Part shown: piece by piece, positions 1 to 11,280 of the stretch
How positions within the stretch are numbered: the stretch's first letter is position 1
Layout of the letters: each line of letters begins with the position of its first letter
DNA from: Oikopleura dioica
Lineage: Eukaryota > Chordata > Appendicularia > Copelata > Oikopleuridae
NCBI GenBank assembly: GCA_907165135.1
Contig: OU015566.1
Location: 13,872,157-13,936,156, forward strand
Direction: 5' to 3'
Length of the DNA: 64,000 nucleotides
The notes under the pieces: model-generated
Database searches by the model: none
What the model was told of the DNA's origin: nothing
The model's input: the letters and a program-made list of their open reading frames with translations, nothing else
Translations under genes and position numbers: made by a program

Positions 1-459
1 ATTGGCTGAAAAAACATCTCACGCTTTTTGATTGGCTCTCTTAGAAAAATCTAGCTTTTTTTTCATAAATTCTTCTTTGAACACTAAAAAGCCAATCCTT
101 GTAAAAAATGAACTTTTTTTTTCTTCAAATCAAATCGGAGATTTATTTTTCCAACTTTCTGTGACCTTCTTTTTTGTTCTCCCAACTAATCAGATTTCTG
201 TTTTCCCCGACGCTGCTCTGTCAGAGTGTATGCTTCAGGTGCGAATAGTTCCCGCGCTAGAATTATGCGCCACACACGCGACGTTTGTTAATTTAATTTC
301 TTACTGCATCACTCGATCCCAATTTTAAATATTTAATCGGCTGTTCATCAAGCAATTAGGAAACATGAGAAAGGGGAAATTTTATTTTTTCCTAATTGGC
401 GTTTGTTTTTGCTTATTTTTCTTGCACTGCAAAATAATGAGCACACAAGTGATGAAATT

Positions 460-622
460 CCTGAGTCAGGCTTTGAACCGTTGAAATATTAAGCCGCGCA
501 GCGGCTTTCTCAAAAACGAAGTCGCAAAGCGGCTTCGCCAATATTTACAAAAAAGACTTTTTGTAATTTTGGCGAAGCCGCTATGCGGCTTTTTGTTTGA
601 GCGCTTCAAAACCTGACTCAGG
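460..622. repeat. Foldback repeat, CCTGAGTCAGG family (copy 1)
   Basis: The outer ends are CCTGAGTCAGG (460-470) and CCTGACTCAGG (612-622) in inverted order. Inside lie further inverted arms built of GCCGC-rich segments (AAGCCGCGCAGCGGCTT near 491 against its complement near 575-595). The same arrangement recurs at 17786-17980, and the CCTGAGTCAGG core also occurs near 3300, 36190-36245 and 60670-61000. No coding potential was seen. The rest of 1-2400 holds no gene I can support except possibly the missing first exon of the IRG gene. Confidence 0.8.
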
Positions 623-1901
623 TTTTTTAAACAGGTTTTCGAACCCTTTTCTTGATGAAAGCTTTTTTGGTTTTTGACATCGGATTTGGCTGACACGAAC
701 TTTTACTTCTTTTCTTCTCCAAGCGCTGCGATTGTGGTGTTTAGCGCTAATTAGCGTTTTTGAGCGTTCGGAGAAGAAGACAGTCGCGAAGGTCGCAGGC
801 TCGATTTAGAAGGGCGCTCCCATGTTTGAAGAATTTTTCTGGCGAGACCCCTAATTCCCTCTAGAATACTTCCGGCGCCCGTAACTCGCTTGTAATGGAG
901 CGACTGGATTGCGCCGCTTCTTTAGATTGGGATTTTAGGGATTAGGGTCTTTTGGCGAGAAAGATAAGTACAGGACTCCTGGAGGCGCGAAAAAGTTAAT
1001 TTCTGATAAGGGAGTAATGCAGTGCCCCAGTTATATCGACAGGTTAAAATTTTGAGCTGCCAAAATTTTTCTCTATTTTCTTCCTTTTTCTTATTTTATG
1101 AAGATAGTCTGAAAGTTCTAAAAATCAAGGCAATGTTTAAAAAATTTATCATAGAAAATTTAAGGCAGGAGTTAACTGAGTGACCCCCTTATTTTTAATT
1201 TTTTTCTTTGCTCCTTAGACGGGCCTTTATTCAAACCCTTACCCTATAAAAATAAGGATCCACGGCATGAATAACGGTTTTTCTGGCATCATTTTTGAGT
1301 TAAACGTTTCGCGCCCCCACCCTTAATTCTATTCCTAATTCTGTTGATCAGAATTTAAATTGATTGCTGTAAGTGTCCGGAAATATGTCTAATCTTAATA
1401 GCGCCGGTCTAATATTTTGAAAATGAAGCAGTGTGATTTTTTAAATTAAAAATTTCGCGTCCTTTTTAAAGAAATTTTCAGAAAATGTCAGCGAGCGTGT
1501 GACATGTTTCAACAATCACACCCAACGAGCCAGCTCGCAAACGTGGCGCTTGTCAATTCTAGCTCAGCTGGTTTATTATCGTGTATAAGTCGCCAAATAG
1601 CTTCGAGTTAGATCCGTTTATCGCAGAATTTAATGACCTAATGGGGCATCTGAAAAGGGGGAATTGGCGATAAGGAGTGGCGGAAATCACGTTGGAAAAA
1701 CGAGTCAAAAAGACGTGTTGAAATCCATGTTGACACCCTTAAGTCGAGATGAACTTGGATAGGAGCTTTTTGACTCGAAAAAGAATCATAACAATTTGTC
1801 AAAAAGTAAGGATGTAGCAATAGAAAAACCTGATTTTCGAACGGACTTTTGTCTGAGATTTAACATAGTGATACCCTTATTTTATTTCGCAAAAAGACAG
1901 C

Positions 1902-2306
1902 CTTAAGGGGGTAGAACTAGGTTTTTCGAAAATAGCCGATTCTAGACCGGCGCTCAAAGCGAGGAGAGCTTAGATTTTCAAATTCTCTCTTCGGTTGAAG
2001 AAAGAACAAACTTAGATCTAACAACATTTTTCTTAAAATTTTTTTTCGTCAACACATTTTGGCGCTAGAGAGCGAAACGTCAACCCACCTCTTCGAAAAT
2101 CGCAATTTTAGCGTATTCGCGTCCTCAAATTTATCGAGTCACGTGACCAGCCAAATTTTTTAAATCTCATATTAAGATAGTTTAACCATTTATCTAGCAA
2201 CATTTTTGAGGAAATTGCGTAATCACAAGTAAAAACAGGTTTTTCTTATTTAAAGTGCCCTCCGAAAATCACGGTTTTTCCAAAAATCTAGTTCTACCCC
2301 CTTAAG
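1902..2306. mobile_element. Foldback element with CTTAAGGGGGTAGAACTAG termini
   Basis: About 20-25 bp of inverted terminal sequence (CTTAAGGGGGTAGAACTAG at 1902-1920, complement at 2288-2306) brackets about 405 bp of non-coding DNA. There is no transposase reading frame inside, so this is a MITE-like element. I could not define a target duplication. Confidence 0.6.
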
Positions 2307-2417
2307 CTTTTTCTTGAACCTTTAATACCGAAATTCTAAAAATTCTAGAGCTTTTTATCAAGATTTTTTTATTCAAATCTTCATTTTTCAATCATTTTCA
2401 CAAACTTCAATTTTCAG

Positions 2418-5400
2418 ATGAATCGATCGATGAGATCTCCCTGAAAGAACAGATCATTTCCAAAGTCTCTTGCCAACCTGGAGACATCATCATCGAAAAA
2501 CATGCGGCAAAAGAAGTGACGAAGATGCTTGAAAAACACGAAACAGCAGCGGTTAGTCGCTACATCAAGAAGTTTTTGGACGATTGGAGGAGCCAAAAAG
2601 TCTCGATTGCGGTCTACGGAGATAAGGATAATGGAAAAAGCCAATTGATCAACACTTTGAGGTAAAAAATGGAGCTGTTTTGGGCGCTAGAATCAAGAAA
2701 ATAGGCTTTATTGCCTGAGTTAAGCTCGAAGCCAAGATTTTTTGCCGGTTTGTGATCAATTTTTGGTATTTTTGAGTCAAAAACGTAGATTTTTTGACCC
2801 AAAATCGGATAAGAGAAACAAAAAACGGGCGATTTTGGCTCAAAAAAGTATCATTTTTGCCCATATTCAAAAAAATTCTGTTCAAAAATCAAGTTTTTTG
2901 GGTTAAAATTAAGGCTCTAGAAAAAGTTCAACCTCTTACGAAATTTTTAGAGGCACGAATTCGGCTTATACAGTGTCGAGCTCCTGCACGTCTCCAATGC
3001 CCTACGTGTATCCCTTTAATTCGAATATCCAATTTTGGGAGCTCCCGCCGATCGCGCGCGAGGGCCGCTACAAAAAGGATAAGTACTTAAAAGAAATAAA
3101 CGCTTCCCGCTTCGATCTCGTCATCATTTTATCCTGCAATCGCTTCGCTATGACTTCGGATTGCTGGCTAGCCAAGCAATTCGAGGAATTAAAAACGCCA
3201 GTTATTTTCGCTAGGACTAAAGTCGATGAAAGCGTCGATCAAGGAAAGGTTCTTTCAATAAAAGATACAAAAAGCAGACTTCGAAAACCTGTGTGCAAAA
3301 CCTGAGTCAGGGCCTGAAAGTGATTTAAAGAAAAGCCGCGCCAAATTACAAGGTCGCTCTATTTTTCGAAATTTTGCGGCTTCAATTTAAATTAGCCGCG
3401 GCGCGGCTTATTATGCAATCACAAAAAAGTCCTTAGTAAGGTTTTCAAAATTCAAAATAGTCGATGAAATGTCTGAAAATCGACTCGAATTCGTTTTATT
3501 TACGAATTGCTTTCTGAAATCAAGGAAGAGTACCAAAAGAAAATGAAAGAACCTCAAAAAGACCGTAAAACCTACCCACACACCCACAGTCTCGAGCGCT
3601 GCCTCGCCAGAATCCGCAAAACGGCGATGACTTCCCTCTCGGAAAAATCCATCAAAACCGAGAGTTTCTATATGATCGGCAGCAAAAAGCCGCTTTTGTA
3701 CGATTTCGGCGACTTCATCACTGCTTTGGTCGATCGACTCAAGCCAGAAAAACGAGAAGCGTTTACGCTCAGCATGATTCCTGTCAATCCGGCTGTGATT
3801 CACAAAAAATACGAAATTCTGAGCTCTAGAATTTGGGTCATTGCCTGTTCCTCCGCTGCGAATGGTCAGAAAGTGCCAAAATCAGAGTCAAAGGTACTTT
3901 TTTCTTGGTTTATTGATGAATAATGGATTTAAGGCGGAATTGGAAATGATGTTAGATGAAGTGCGATTTTACAGAAAACAACTGGGAGCGCAGGAAGATG
4001 CGCTGCGAAAAATTAAGGACCGTGAACGTGACTTTCTCGGGGCCATGGGAAAGATCAACTACACAAAAGAGGGATTAGAGGATTTGGTTAGAAAGGCAGA
4101 GGTGGAGACGGATGCTGATATGTTTGTTACGAGTTTGAAGGTAAGCAATTTTATTGATCAATTTTTATAAAATTCCAAACAACTTGAATAAAGTGGAACT
4201 CTACATAGGTGTATTCATCGTTTTTGAACTTGATGTGATCACCAAATCTTATATTCAGCATTTTTCTATTTTCTTGAGCTGTGTTCTCCAATTCAATATT
4301 TTTGGTGAATCTCAAACTAACGTCTCCTGGTCCATTGGAGTTATTCAGTGTTTGTAATGCTCCTGAATTTGTCCAGAGTATTTTCCCTGCATTTTCGGCG
4401 GTGCCATCAGCACTAACGCATGCTGAGACTCGATAATCAAAGTTAACATCTTTTGGGAAAATTATTTCTATATCCGCATGGATTTGGCTTAATTCCGTAT
4501 ATATGCTCCATCCTTGTCCACCGATTCGCTCCTCCAAATCTTCAACTCGCCTTTGCTTAAAGATACCATCTTCATCTTTAAATTCCTCATATTGCCAATT
4601 ACGGCTTATATTCACGACCCTCTCTCCAGCTCGCAAAGCTTGAAGAAATAAATAACCCCTTTCTTCTGTATAAAAACGGCCTGCGATATTCCAGCATTTT
4701 TCTTCTGATAGCATTCTATCGAGTATCATTTTCTTTCGTTCTTCGTGAGTAAGTAAGCATTGTCTGAGATTATGTTTAATAACCGATCAAATTATTTTAT
4801 ATGAACCTCTGTGATAGTGCTTCATTCGATTTTTCTAACTGATACAATCGTTTCTCAAGATCCATGATCTTTTTAGCATCTACAGAAAGCTGCGAACTCA
4901 TTTTTAAACGGGATTTCTGGTCTGAATCTCTTTCAGAATAAAAATTTGCAGACGTGTTTAATTTTCGCAGCTATAAACGTCTTTCAGATCATCTCGCTTC
5001 GCTGGTGGATGAGCCACCTAGGTGTTGGAGCTTCATTCACAAACACATGCGCCGTTCTCCGCTTTCTTCTCCACAATCTACAGAACATCGGCCTCAAATA
5101 TCTCAAAATCCAAGACCAAGAAAAGATCGAAAAAGAAGAGCGTCGCATTCGAGCAAAAGAAGTCATCGAAAAAGCTCGCAATGGCGGTTCTTCTATCATC
5201 AAATCTTCCAGTTTATCATCAAAAAAGAGCTCTTCCAGCTCATCGGGAGAAAAGAAGAAAAAGAAGAAGAAGATTTCCTTGAAATCGGATGAAAAAGAAG
5301 ATTCTGGTCAAGGAACTTCCAGCGGCGAGGATACTAAAATTAAGAAGGTGAGACCCTTAAGATCAGGATGGAGTAATTTTTTGTATTAGAAAAAGAAGAC

Positions 5401-5991
5401 AAAGACCAAATCCGACTCCGAAAACGGCGAAAAGCGCAAGAAAAAGAGCAAAAAGAAGTCCGACGATAAAAAATCGGACAAATCCGCCTTTAAGTCCGAA
5501 AAACCAGCTCCCATCCGAGTCATCAAAATCAACAGAGTCATCACTCGCGAGCACTTAGCCTCAGCCTCCCAGACCAGTTTTTCTACCAACGCAGTTACAG
5601 TCTTGGTAAGATACAGGAGCAAATTAAAGGGGGAGTCTAAAATTCCGAGCAAGTGATTATTGTTTTGTTGAGAGAATTAGTGTCCAAATTAGCGGCGCTC
5701 CCGTTTTGTAGCGGTCGACCACCGCCGCAAAATTGCAAAAACCGCCGTTTTTGTGAAACTCGGGGAAAGGTCTTTCAGCCACGCTCGTGGCCAGAGACTA
5801 AATGTTACTGTAGAAATAGGAAAATACTAAATTGCTAAGAACCTGATGCTCATTTCCGGTATTTACGGGCACGTCCGTATTAATTCAATTAAAAAAGTAG
5901 TCATCAATATTTTGATCTCTCGAAGTTCAACCAGATTTAAGATGGTGACACCCTTAATTTTGTATTTCAGAAGGACAAAGCCTCACTGTAA
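2418..5991 (+). CDS. Immunity-related (IRG-family) GTPase, 5' exon missing
   Basis: Exons: 2418-2661, 2951-3248, 3525-3893, 3934-4140, 4988-5347, 5390-5605, 5971-5991; all phases agree and give 570 visible residues. IRG proteins are dynamin-like GTPases that act on pathogen-containing or internal membranes. Seen: a P-loop GDKDNGKS at about residue 68, an IRG-type FWELPP where the family has FWDLPG (G3), RFAMTSDCWLAKQF, and TKVD (G4), then the helical C-terminal region including SLRWWMSHLGVGASF. The degenerate G3 (D to E, G to P) is odd. The last two full exons encode a Lys/Ser-rich tail of about 130 residues that I do not associate with vertebrate IRGs. A first exon ending in phase 1 must exist upstream, since no in-frame ATG precedes the domain. 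A minus-strand gene lies in the intron 4141-4987. An AATAAA follows near 6063. The family call is confident; function in this animal is inferred. Confidence 0.87.
4151..4901 (-). CDS. Coiled-coil protein nested antisense in an IRG intron
   Basis: Two exons (4901-4807 and 4763-4151) joined by a 43-bp GT-AG intron encode a complete 235-residue protein starting MSSQLSVDAKKIMDLEKRLY. The first 60 or so residues form a heptad-rich coiled coil. The rest is a predicted beta-rich domain of about 150 residues that I do not recognise. It has GWSIYTELSQIHADIEI and, later, DVSLRFTKNIELENT, which line up by eye with GWRLQYKETKIGEPIYL and TVVVKFITSPSAESK in the gene at 8999-10926. There is no signal peptide, so it is probably intracellular. 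The stop codon lies only 10 bp beyond the IRG exon boundary on the opposite strand, so the two transcripts overlap within the intron. The gene model is firm; function is unknown. Confidence 0.78.
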
Positions 5992-6263
5992 GAAGCCAAA
6001 TCACCAAAAACAACTCTTCTCTGTTCTGAAACAATGAAAAATCCTCGTTTTTCCATCATCTGTAAATAAATTCAACCCTTTTCAAAATAAAATGAACGGT
6101 AATGCAAGTGACATTAAAGGTTAGAATTAAACGGAACCTGGATTTTTCGATGCATTAACCTTTTAAATCTTGAATTGCGGCGCCCCAATTTGAGACTCAA
6201 AAAATTCAAGAATTCAATTCATCCATTTCAAAAATCTGAATCAGGTCTAAATAGAACACCGAG

Positions 6264-8886
6264 ATGAAGATTTTTCCCGCGGTTTTTTCGACTGTCGCGG
6301 CGAGCTACGAGCAGCCAAAATACGATGCGTTTTTGCAGAGAGTCGTTTCTGGAGAGAAATCTGCCGGCTGGGGCCACCCTGTTGACAAAGTCGCGGCTCT
6401 TTGGAGCTTGTGCCCTGCAATGACTCCTCCTCAAAACGGCCAAATCGTCTGCGACCAGTCGACTTGCGCCCTTGTCTGCGACGATGGATTCATTCCAATG
6501 GGCAGGCGAAGGACAAAGTGCAGATGGAACAGTACCAAGCAATTTTTCTGGAAAAGGACGCTCTCGGATTGCGACACTTGCACAGATTTGCCAAGTCCTC
6601 CAGCTGGCATAACTGCTGACTGTGGTAAGTTTTTGGGAAACGGCCCTGCTGCTAGGGCGAAAAAAATATTCTTCTATTTGTCATAATTATGGTCAAGTAT
6701 GCTATGATCAACAAACCTTCACCAAGGTACTGATTAATTACGTCGAATAAAAAGGTCAAACAAGTACAGTTTTTTGTACAGTTATGGTCTCTCAAATCTA
6801 GAAAACCTAACTTTTCAAACTGTCTAAGCTCAGTAGGATGGTTTCAGAAACGGGCCCGTATCTGGGCGTACAAAAATAATTGGCTGGTGCAGATTAAGCA
6901 TTCAGTTTCCCTCCATCGAGGTTTACTGACCAGCATATGGTCATTGAAAGTATAGAAAAGTACTGTTTTTTATGTACTTATAGTTCTAGAAAAGCGGAAA
7001 CATGGAAGTATCGCGCGCTAGATTTGAGGAATTTTGAGAATACGGCCCCCTTCGGGGCTAGCAGAAAAATTATTGAAGTATTGACCTTCCGAGAATAAAT
7101 TCTTTAACTCACATCTCCTTCACCAAGGAAATCAATCACTAAGAATTGATAGCTCTTCTGTCCAAGAAAAATACCAAAAAGTACAATTTCTTTGCCGTTT
7201 ATGGTTACTAAAATCTAGAAACTCTTCATTTAGGAATCAACGCTATTCGCAAAAAGAAATGCCTTTACAAATGCGACAATGGAAGCGAAATTTCAACTGC
7301 TGCTGGTGATTTTCTGCAGTTTTCTGCGGTTTGCGGTTGCCCCAGACCAGATCGCATTTGTCGCTGGAAGTCGAGAAAGGTTGGCGTCGTTGATTCAGCG
7401 AGCATCGCTGGCTGGACCTGTCCAAATCCCACTGTGCCGACAACAACGACTCAGGCTCCAGGTTATCATCAATTGTTCTGTTCTTAAAAAATTTCACAAT
7501 TCTAGCTACAACAACATCGACTCAAGGAGCCACTCAAAACCCAACCAATCCTCCTACTTCTGGCTGCGACGCTTCCAAGCCTTCCACCTGCACTTCCCTT
7601 ACCACCGCAGAAATTGGCCTGGAAAACGAGTGGTCCTGCCGAAACTGCTTCAGAATCAACGCGCACTATCAACTTCCCGCTACTTGGCAAGACACTGATT
7701 TCGTCACGATCAAGTTCAAAATCCCCGTCACTTGGAGCACCTTCTCGCATCCAATTGACAATGTCCAAGCTCTTGATTCTGGCTTGACTTGGCGAATTAA
7801 TTTTGCTGCTGGAGCAAATTTTGAATCGGGAATGATGTTTGATGCGAATTTGATGGCGCTGCAGACAGTGACGATGTCGAATTCGGCTGTTTTCGAGGAG
7901 ATCAAATCTTGTCCCTGTACTAATACATCTGTAGGAACAACAACTGCTTCTCCTGGCGGTGGAGCAACTACGACCCAAGCTCCAGGTCCAACTACAACAA
8001 CCCAGGCTCCTGGTCCAACAACAACGACTCAGTCGCCCGGACCGACCACTACTCAAGCTCCAGGCCCAACAACGACCCAATCTCCGGCGCCGACCACAAC
8101 CGTAGCTCCCTGCACTCCTTTCAACACCCTCGGCAGCTTCACCCACTACGATCTCCGCGACAACGACATTGAAAACGGCGCTTGCGGCTTGATGTGGAGC
8201 GGTAGCAATCTTGGAACAACCATGTTCGTCGCTTTGGATCAAGATACCGACTACGACTCGAACAGAAACTGCGGCCGATGCATCAAAATGAAGTGCGAAT
8301 GCACTCAGAGCCAGTTTCCAGGAGCCTGCGCTGCTGGACAGGAGACCATTGCTATTGTCGCGGATAACTGCCCCGATGCAGGTTTGATTATGGAAATTGG
8401 GGATAAGAAATAAGGAGAGTGTTTTAGGATGCCATCAGGGTCATGTGGATAGTTCTACCTGGGTCTGGAACTCGGTAAGCGGAAATGAAGCGCCTTCGAT
8501 TTATGATGGAAGCTGGGAGTTTGTCGAGTGCCCAGCCGGATTCGTTCCTCACCCCGTTTCTCAGGTACCGGTCCCCCTTCTATGAGCCACTAGAACTCCT
8601 TCAGATTCGCTTCAAAACTGGCAGCTCTCAATTCTGGATGGCTATTCAACCCTCGAATCACAAATTCGGCATCGTGAAAATGAGCATCAACGGCGTTGAC
8701 CTTCCAAATGGTGGTGTCACCGGCGCTGTTGGAGAGAACTACTACTACATCGCTGACGGAATTGTTTCGTCCTTCCCATTCACGATCGAGATTGAAAATA
8801 CAAATGGCGAAACCGCCAGCGCGACGATCAATTCTGCGGCCGAGATTGGTGATAATTTCTTTGTTGATCTTGATGCTCTTGTTTGA
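6264..8886 (+). CDS. Secreted expansin-like protein with CBM2-like domain
   Basis: Five exons (6264-6624, 7234-7461, 7506-8381, 8428-8564, 8605-8886) give 627 residues. Order: signal peptide MKIFPAVFSTVAA; two Cys-rich sushi-like segments (about 45-195); a Cys-bounded CBM2-like domain (about 215-335, LENEWSCRNCFRINAHY, SGLTWRINFAAG); a Thr/Pro linker of PGPTTTQA repeats (about 336-397); an expansin double-psi barrel (about 398-530) with GACGLMW, CGRC, ADNCPDAGC and HVDSS, where expansins carry their key Asp; and a C-terminal expansin CBM63-type domain (about 535-627) with GSSQFWMAIQPSNHK, closely resembling bacterial EXLX1. Expansins loosen cellulose without hydrolysing it. In a larvacean the natural target would be house cellulose or ingested algal walls, which is inference. 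AATAAA at 8886-8891 overlaps the TGA stop. The first intron (609 bp) carries three diverged repeats. Confidence 0.88.
6638..7233 (+). repeat. Three diverged ~200-bp tandem repeats in expansin intron 1
   Basis: Units begin near 6638, 6848 and 7040. Each starts with an ACGGCCC/GGGC mini-palindrome followed by CAGAAAAATTAT-like sequence, and each ends with an AAGTAC...TATGGT...TCTAGAAA block (about 6755, 6960, 7180). CTTCACCAAGG occurs in the first and third. This makes the intron more than ten times longer than the other introns of the gene. No coding potential. Confidence 0.5.
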
Positions 8887-8998
8887 ATAAATCTCTTTCA
8901 TTCTTCTTGATAAACAAGTTCAATGCCTCAGTCACATTTGTAAGAGCAAATAGAGTTGATTTAGAATTGAGAAGAACCACAAGATTTGAAAAGAGACG

Positions 8999-10926
8999 AT
9001 GATAATTTTCATTTTTCATTTGTCTTTATCGGGGGGCCCGGACTATGTCGTCGAATGTCGTCAATGTCGTCGAATGTCGTCAATGTCGTCGAATGTCGTC
9101 AGATTTTTCTTCAAAAATGGAAAAAAAATCTAAATTTTGAAAACAAATCTGTTCTAGGGAATGAAAATATGCTAAATTTGGCGGAACAATGAAGGCGGGT
9201 AAATAGAAGTGTAACCTGCCCCATCAATGAGTTTCCTACCACCAAACCCGCGGAGCGGGCACCTTCCATTCCTTATCATTAACTTATCAAAAGAATGTAA
9301 AAATATCGATTTTGAAGCATAATTACACTATTTTAAAGTAGAAATAATTAATTACGGGGAATCTCGTCCAGTTTCTAGAATGAGATATTTTTATTTTTTT
9401 TCTCGATTTTTTTCATTGACGACATTCGACGACATTCGACGACATAGTCCGGGTCGCCCGTCTTTATCTTATGCAACCAAGGAAAGAGCAGAAATAATAA
9501 AAATCAAGAAACACCGCCTTCAATTTTTTAATGCTCAAAAAGGTCTGCAGCGTCGATTTCTCCTGTGATTCCTTTTGCACCAACGAGAAATCTACTTCGA
9601 TCCAAAGAGCTGCCACAAGATGCAAAGAAGCCGCTCAGGCTACTTTTAGCACTTGCACAGAGTCTTGTTTGGATGCCGATTGTGTTGAGCTCTGCAGAAA
9701 AGATCTGAACAATGAACTAGAAAAATGCCCCTGCTCTAAAAATTGGCTTCAAAATAATTTTAACTGGACTTCGGAGACATTTTTTGAACTGAAAGAATCA
9801 AGTTTAAGTTTAACAAAACCACCTAAATATGGTTCTATTTTTCTTTATGAACTTGTCAAAGTCAAAAAATCATCATCTTGGAAAACCTTATGAAAGAGAT
9901 GAACCTCAAGATTAAAAAACTAGAATTGCAAAACACAGATGAGAATAGAAGAATTGAAAATGATATCAACGAAGAGAAAATAAAGAGCCTTGAAAGTAAA
10001 GTAGAGGCTCTTATAAGTGAAAATGAAATATTTGCGTCTGAACTCTCAAAAATCACCAATCAAATCAACGAAGAAATGGTCAAAAATGAAACCTTTGGAG
10101 TTGAAGTTGAGGCGATAAAAAAACAAATACAAGAAATTGCTACAAATCTTACAACTCAACAAGAATCGCATTATAAGAATATTAGTGCTATTGCGAAGAA
10201 GCTTCAGAATGTAGTGGACAATGGGCCACTTGGAGGATATGGGCATTATTTTGGAAAAGACGACTCGTCTGTGAGAGGCAGGATGAATGAAGAAGAAATC
10301 CAAAAAGTGCTCAAATTGCTCTCAATCGGTGCGAAAAAAGTAAATTTCAAGGAAAGGGTTTTTTTTCTGATGAAGCTCAGGATTTTGAAAATAAAACTCC
10401 GAGAAGTTTGGGTACTCCGATCAGTGGGATGTCGAATCGGCTGGATGGAGGCTGCAGTACAAAGAAACTAAAATTGGTGAACCAATTTATCTTTGGCTAA
10501 GCAATGAAAGTAAATAAAGCCCTAAATATAGATTCAAAGGGTAATTTTAGACGGAGGCGTTCGGTTCAAAGCTGTAGCTGAAGAAATCCAGCACACAAGG
10601 GGGTGCACACGGTACGAGCTTTATAGCAAAAGCGATGGTCAGAGGCATTTTGTAAGGTTCAACGAAAATGATGAATGTGGTACTGTAAGATATAATATTG
10701 ATATTCTGTAAAAACTACGAAATATGATTTCTGAAAAATATCTTTACTCGTCGGCAACCTTGATCAATGGCCATCTCAAGCAAAAAGTACCGTTGTTGTT
10801 AAATTCATTACGAGCCCAAGTGCGGAGAGTAAATCTTTTATTACAGTAGAAATCAGTGAACCGAGCTGGCGGCAATTACTGACAATAAAAAATGCTCATC
10901 ATTTATGCATTGGAAAGAGCAATTGA
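8999..10926 (+). CDS. Secreted Cys-rich coiled-coil protein, signal exon split by a MITE
   Basis: Exons: 8999-9030 plus 9469-9481 (interrupted by the element 9031-9460), 9543-9831, 9897-10357, 10404-10509, 10551-10679, 10781-10926; 391 residues once the element is removed. The N-terminus MIIFIFHLSLSYATK is a good signal peptide. A Cys module follows (VCSVDFSCDSFC, then RAATRCKEAAQATF, CTESC, DCVELC, ELEKCPC), a coiled coil of about 100 residues, and a beta-rich domain like that of the gene at 4151-4901. The Cys module is shared with the gene at 26342. The intron 9482-9542 would be GA-AG. The junction 9831/9897 is chosen for frame and canonical GT-AG. The last intron may be optional: without it translation stops at 10711. 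An AATAAA at about 10883 precedes the longer stop, so the 3' end is uncertain. I do not recognise the function; an extracellular structural or recognition protein is plausible. Confidence 0.68.
9031..9460. mobile_element. 430-bp MITE with ~32-bp TIRs and 8-bp TSD
   Basis: The ends are inverted copies (GGGGGGCCCGGACTATGTCG at left, the complement CGACATAGTCCGGGTCGCCCG at right), followed inward by repeats of GAATGTCGTC. The flanks are identical 8-bp direct repeats TCTTTATC (9023-9030 and 9461-9468), a clear target-site duplication of the length made by hAT- and P-type transposases. There is no transposase inside. Removing the element and one duplication restores a continuous signal-peptide reading frame. 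Confidence 0.9.
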
Positions 10927-11280
10927 AAGAGATCTATATAAAGCGCGGTAACTTGTGCACTGACTTTTTAATTGGCGGGTGATTGAATATGCAAGCGGAC
11001 AGCAAGTGGCTAGGTGGCCCGCTAGACTGAACAACGGTCGAAATTAGGTGCTTGTTTCTGACTTTTTTCAACTACTAAATCCTCCTTGATCTTCGCGGCT
11101 TCCGAAGAGAGACTTGATTTTTAATCAGTTTTGTTGCTGCTTTTTTGATTGAGAGACTACTGCAGATTAGAAAAAGAAGGGAAGGGAAGGGATGATTAAA
11201 ACATGCGCAGAGATAGGGGGGCTTATTGAACACAATCCAAATTGAGTTAGTAATAACCGTTGTTAACTTGGGGCGAAGAG

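Noticed and set aside
466-696. Minus-strand frame of 76 codons
   Set aside because: Entirely the GCCGC/CCTGAGTCAGG foldback repeat.
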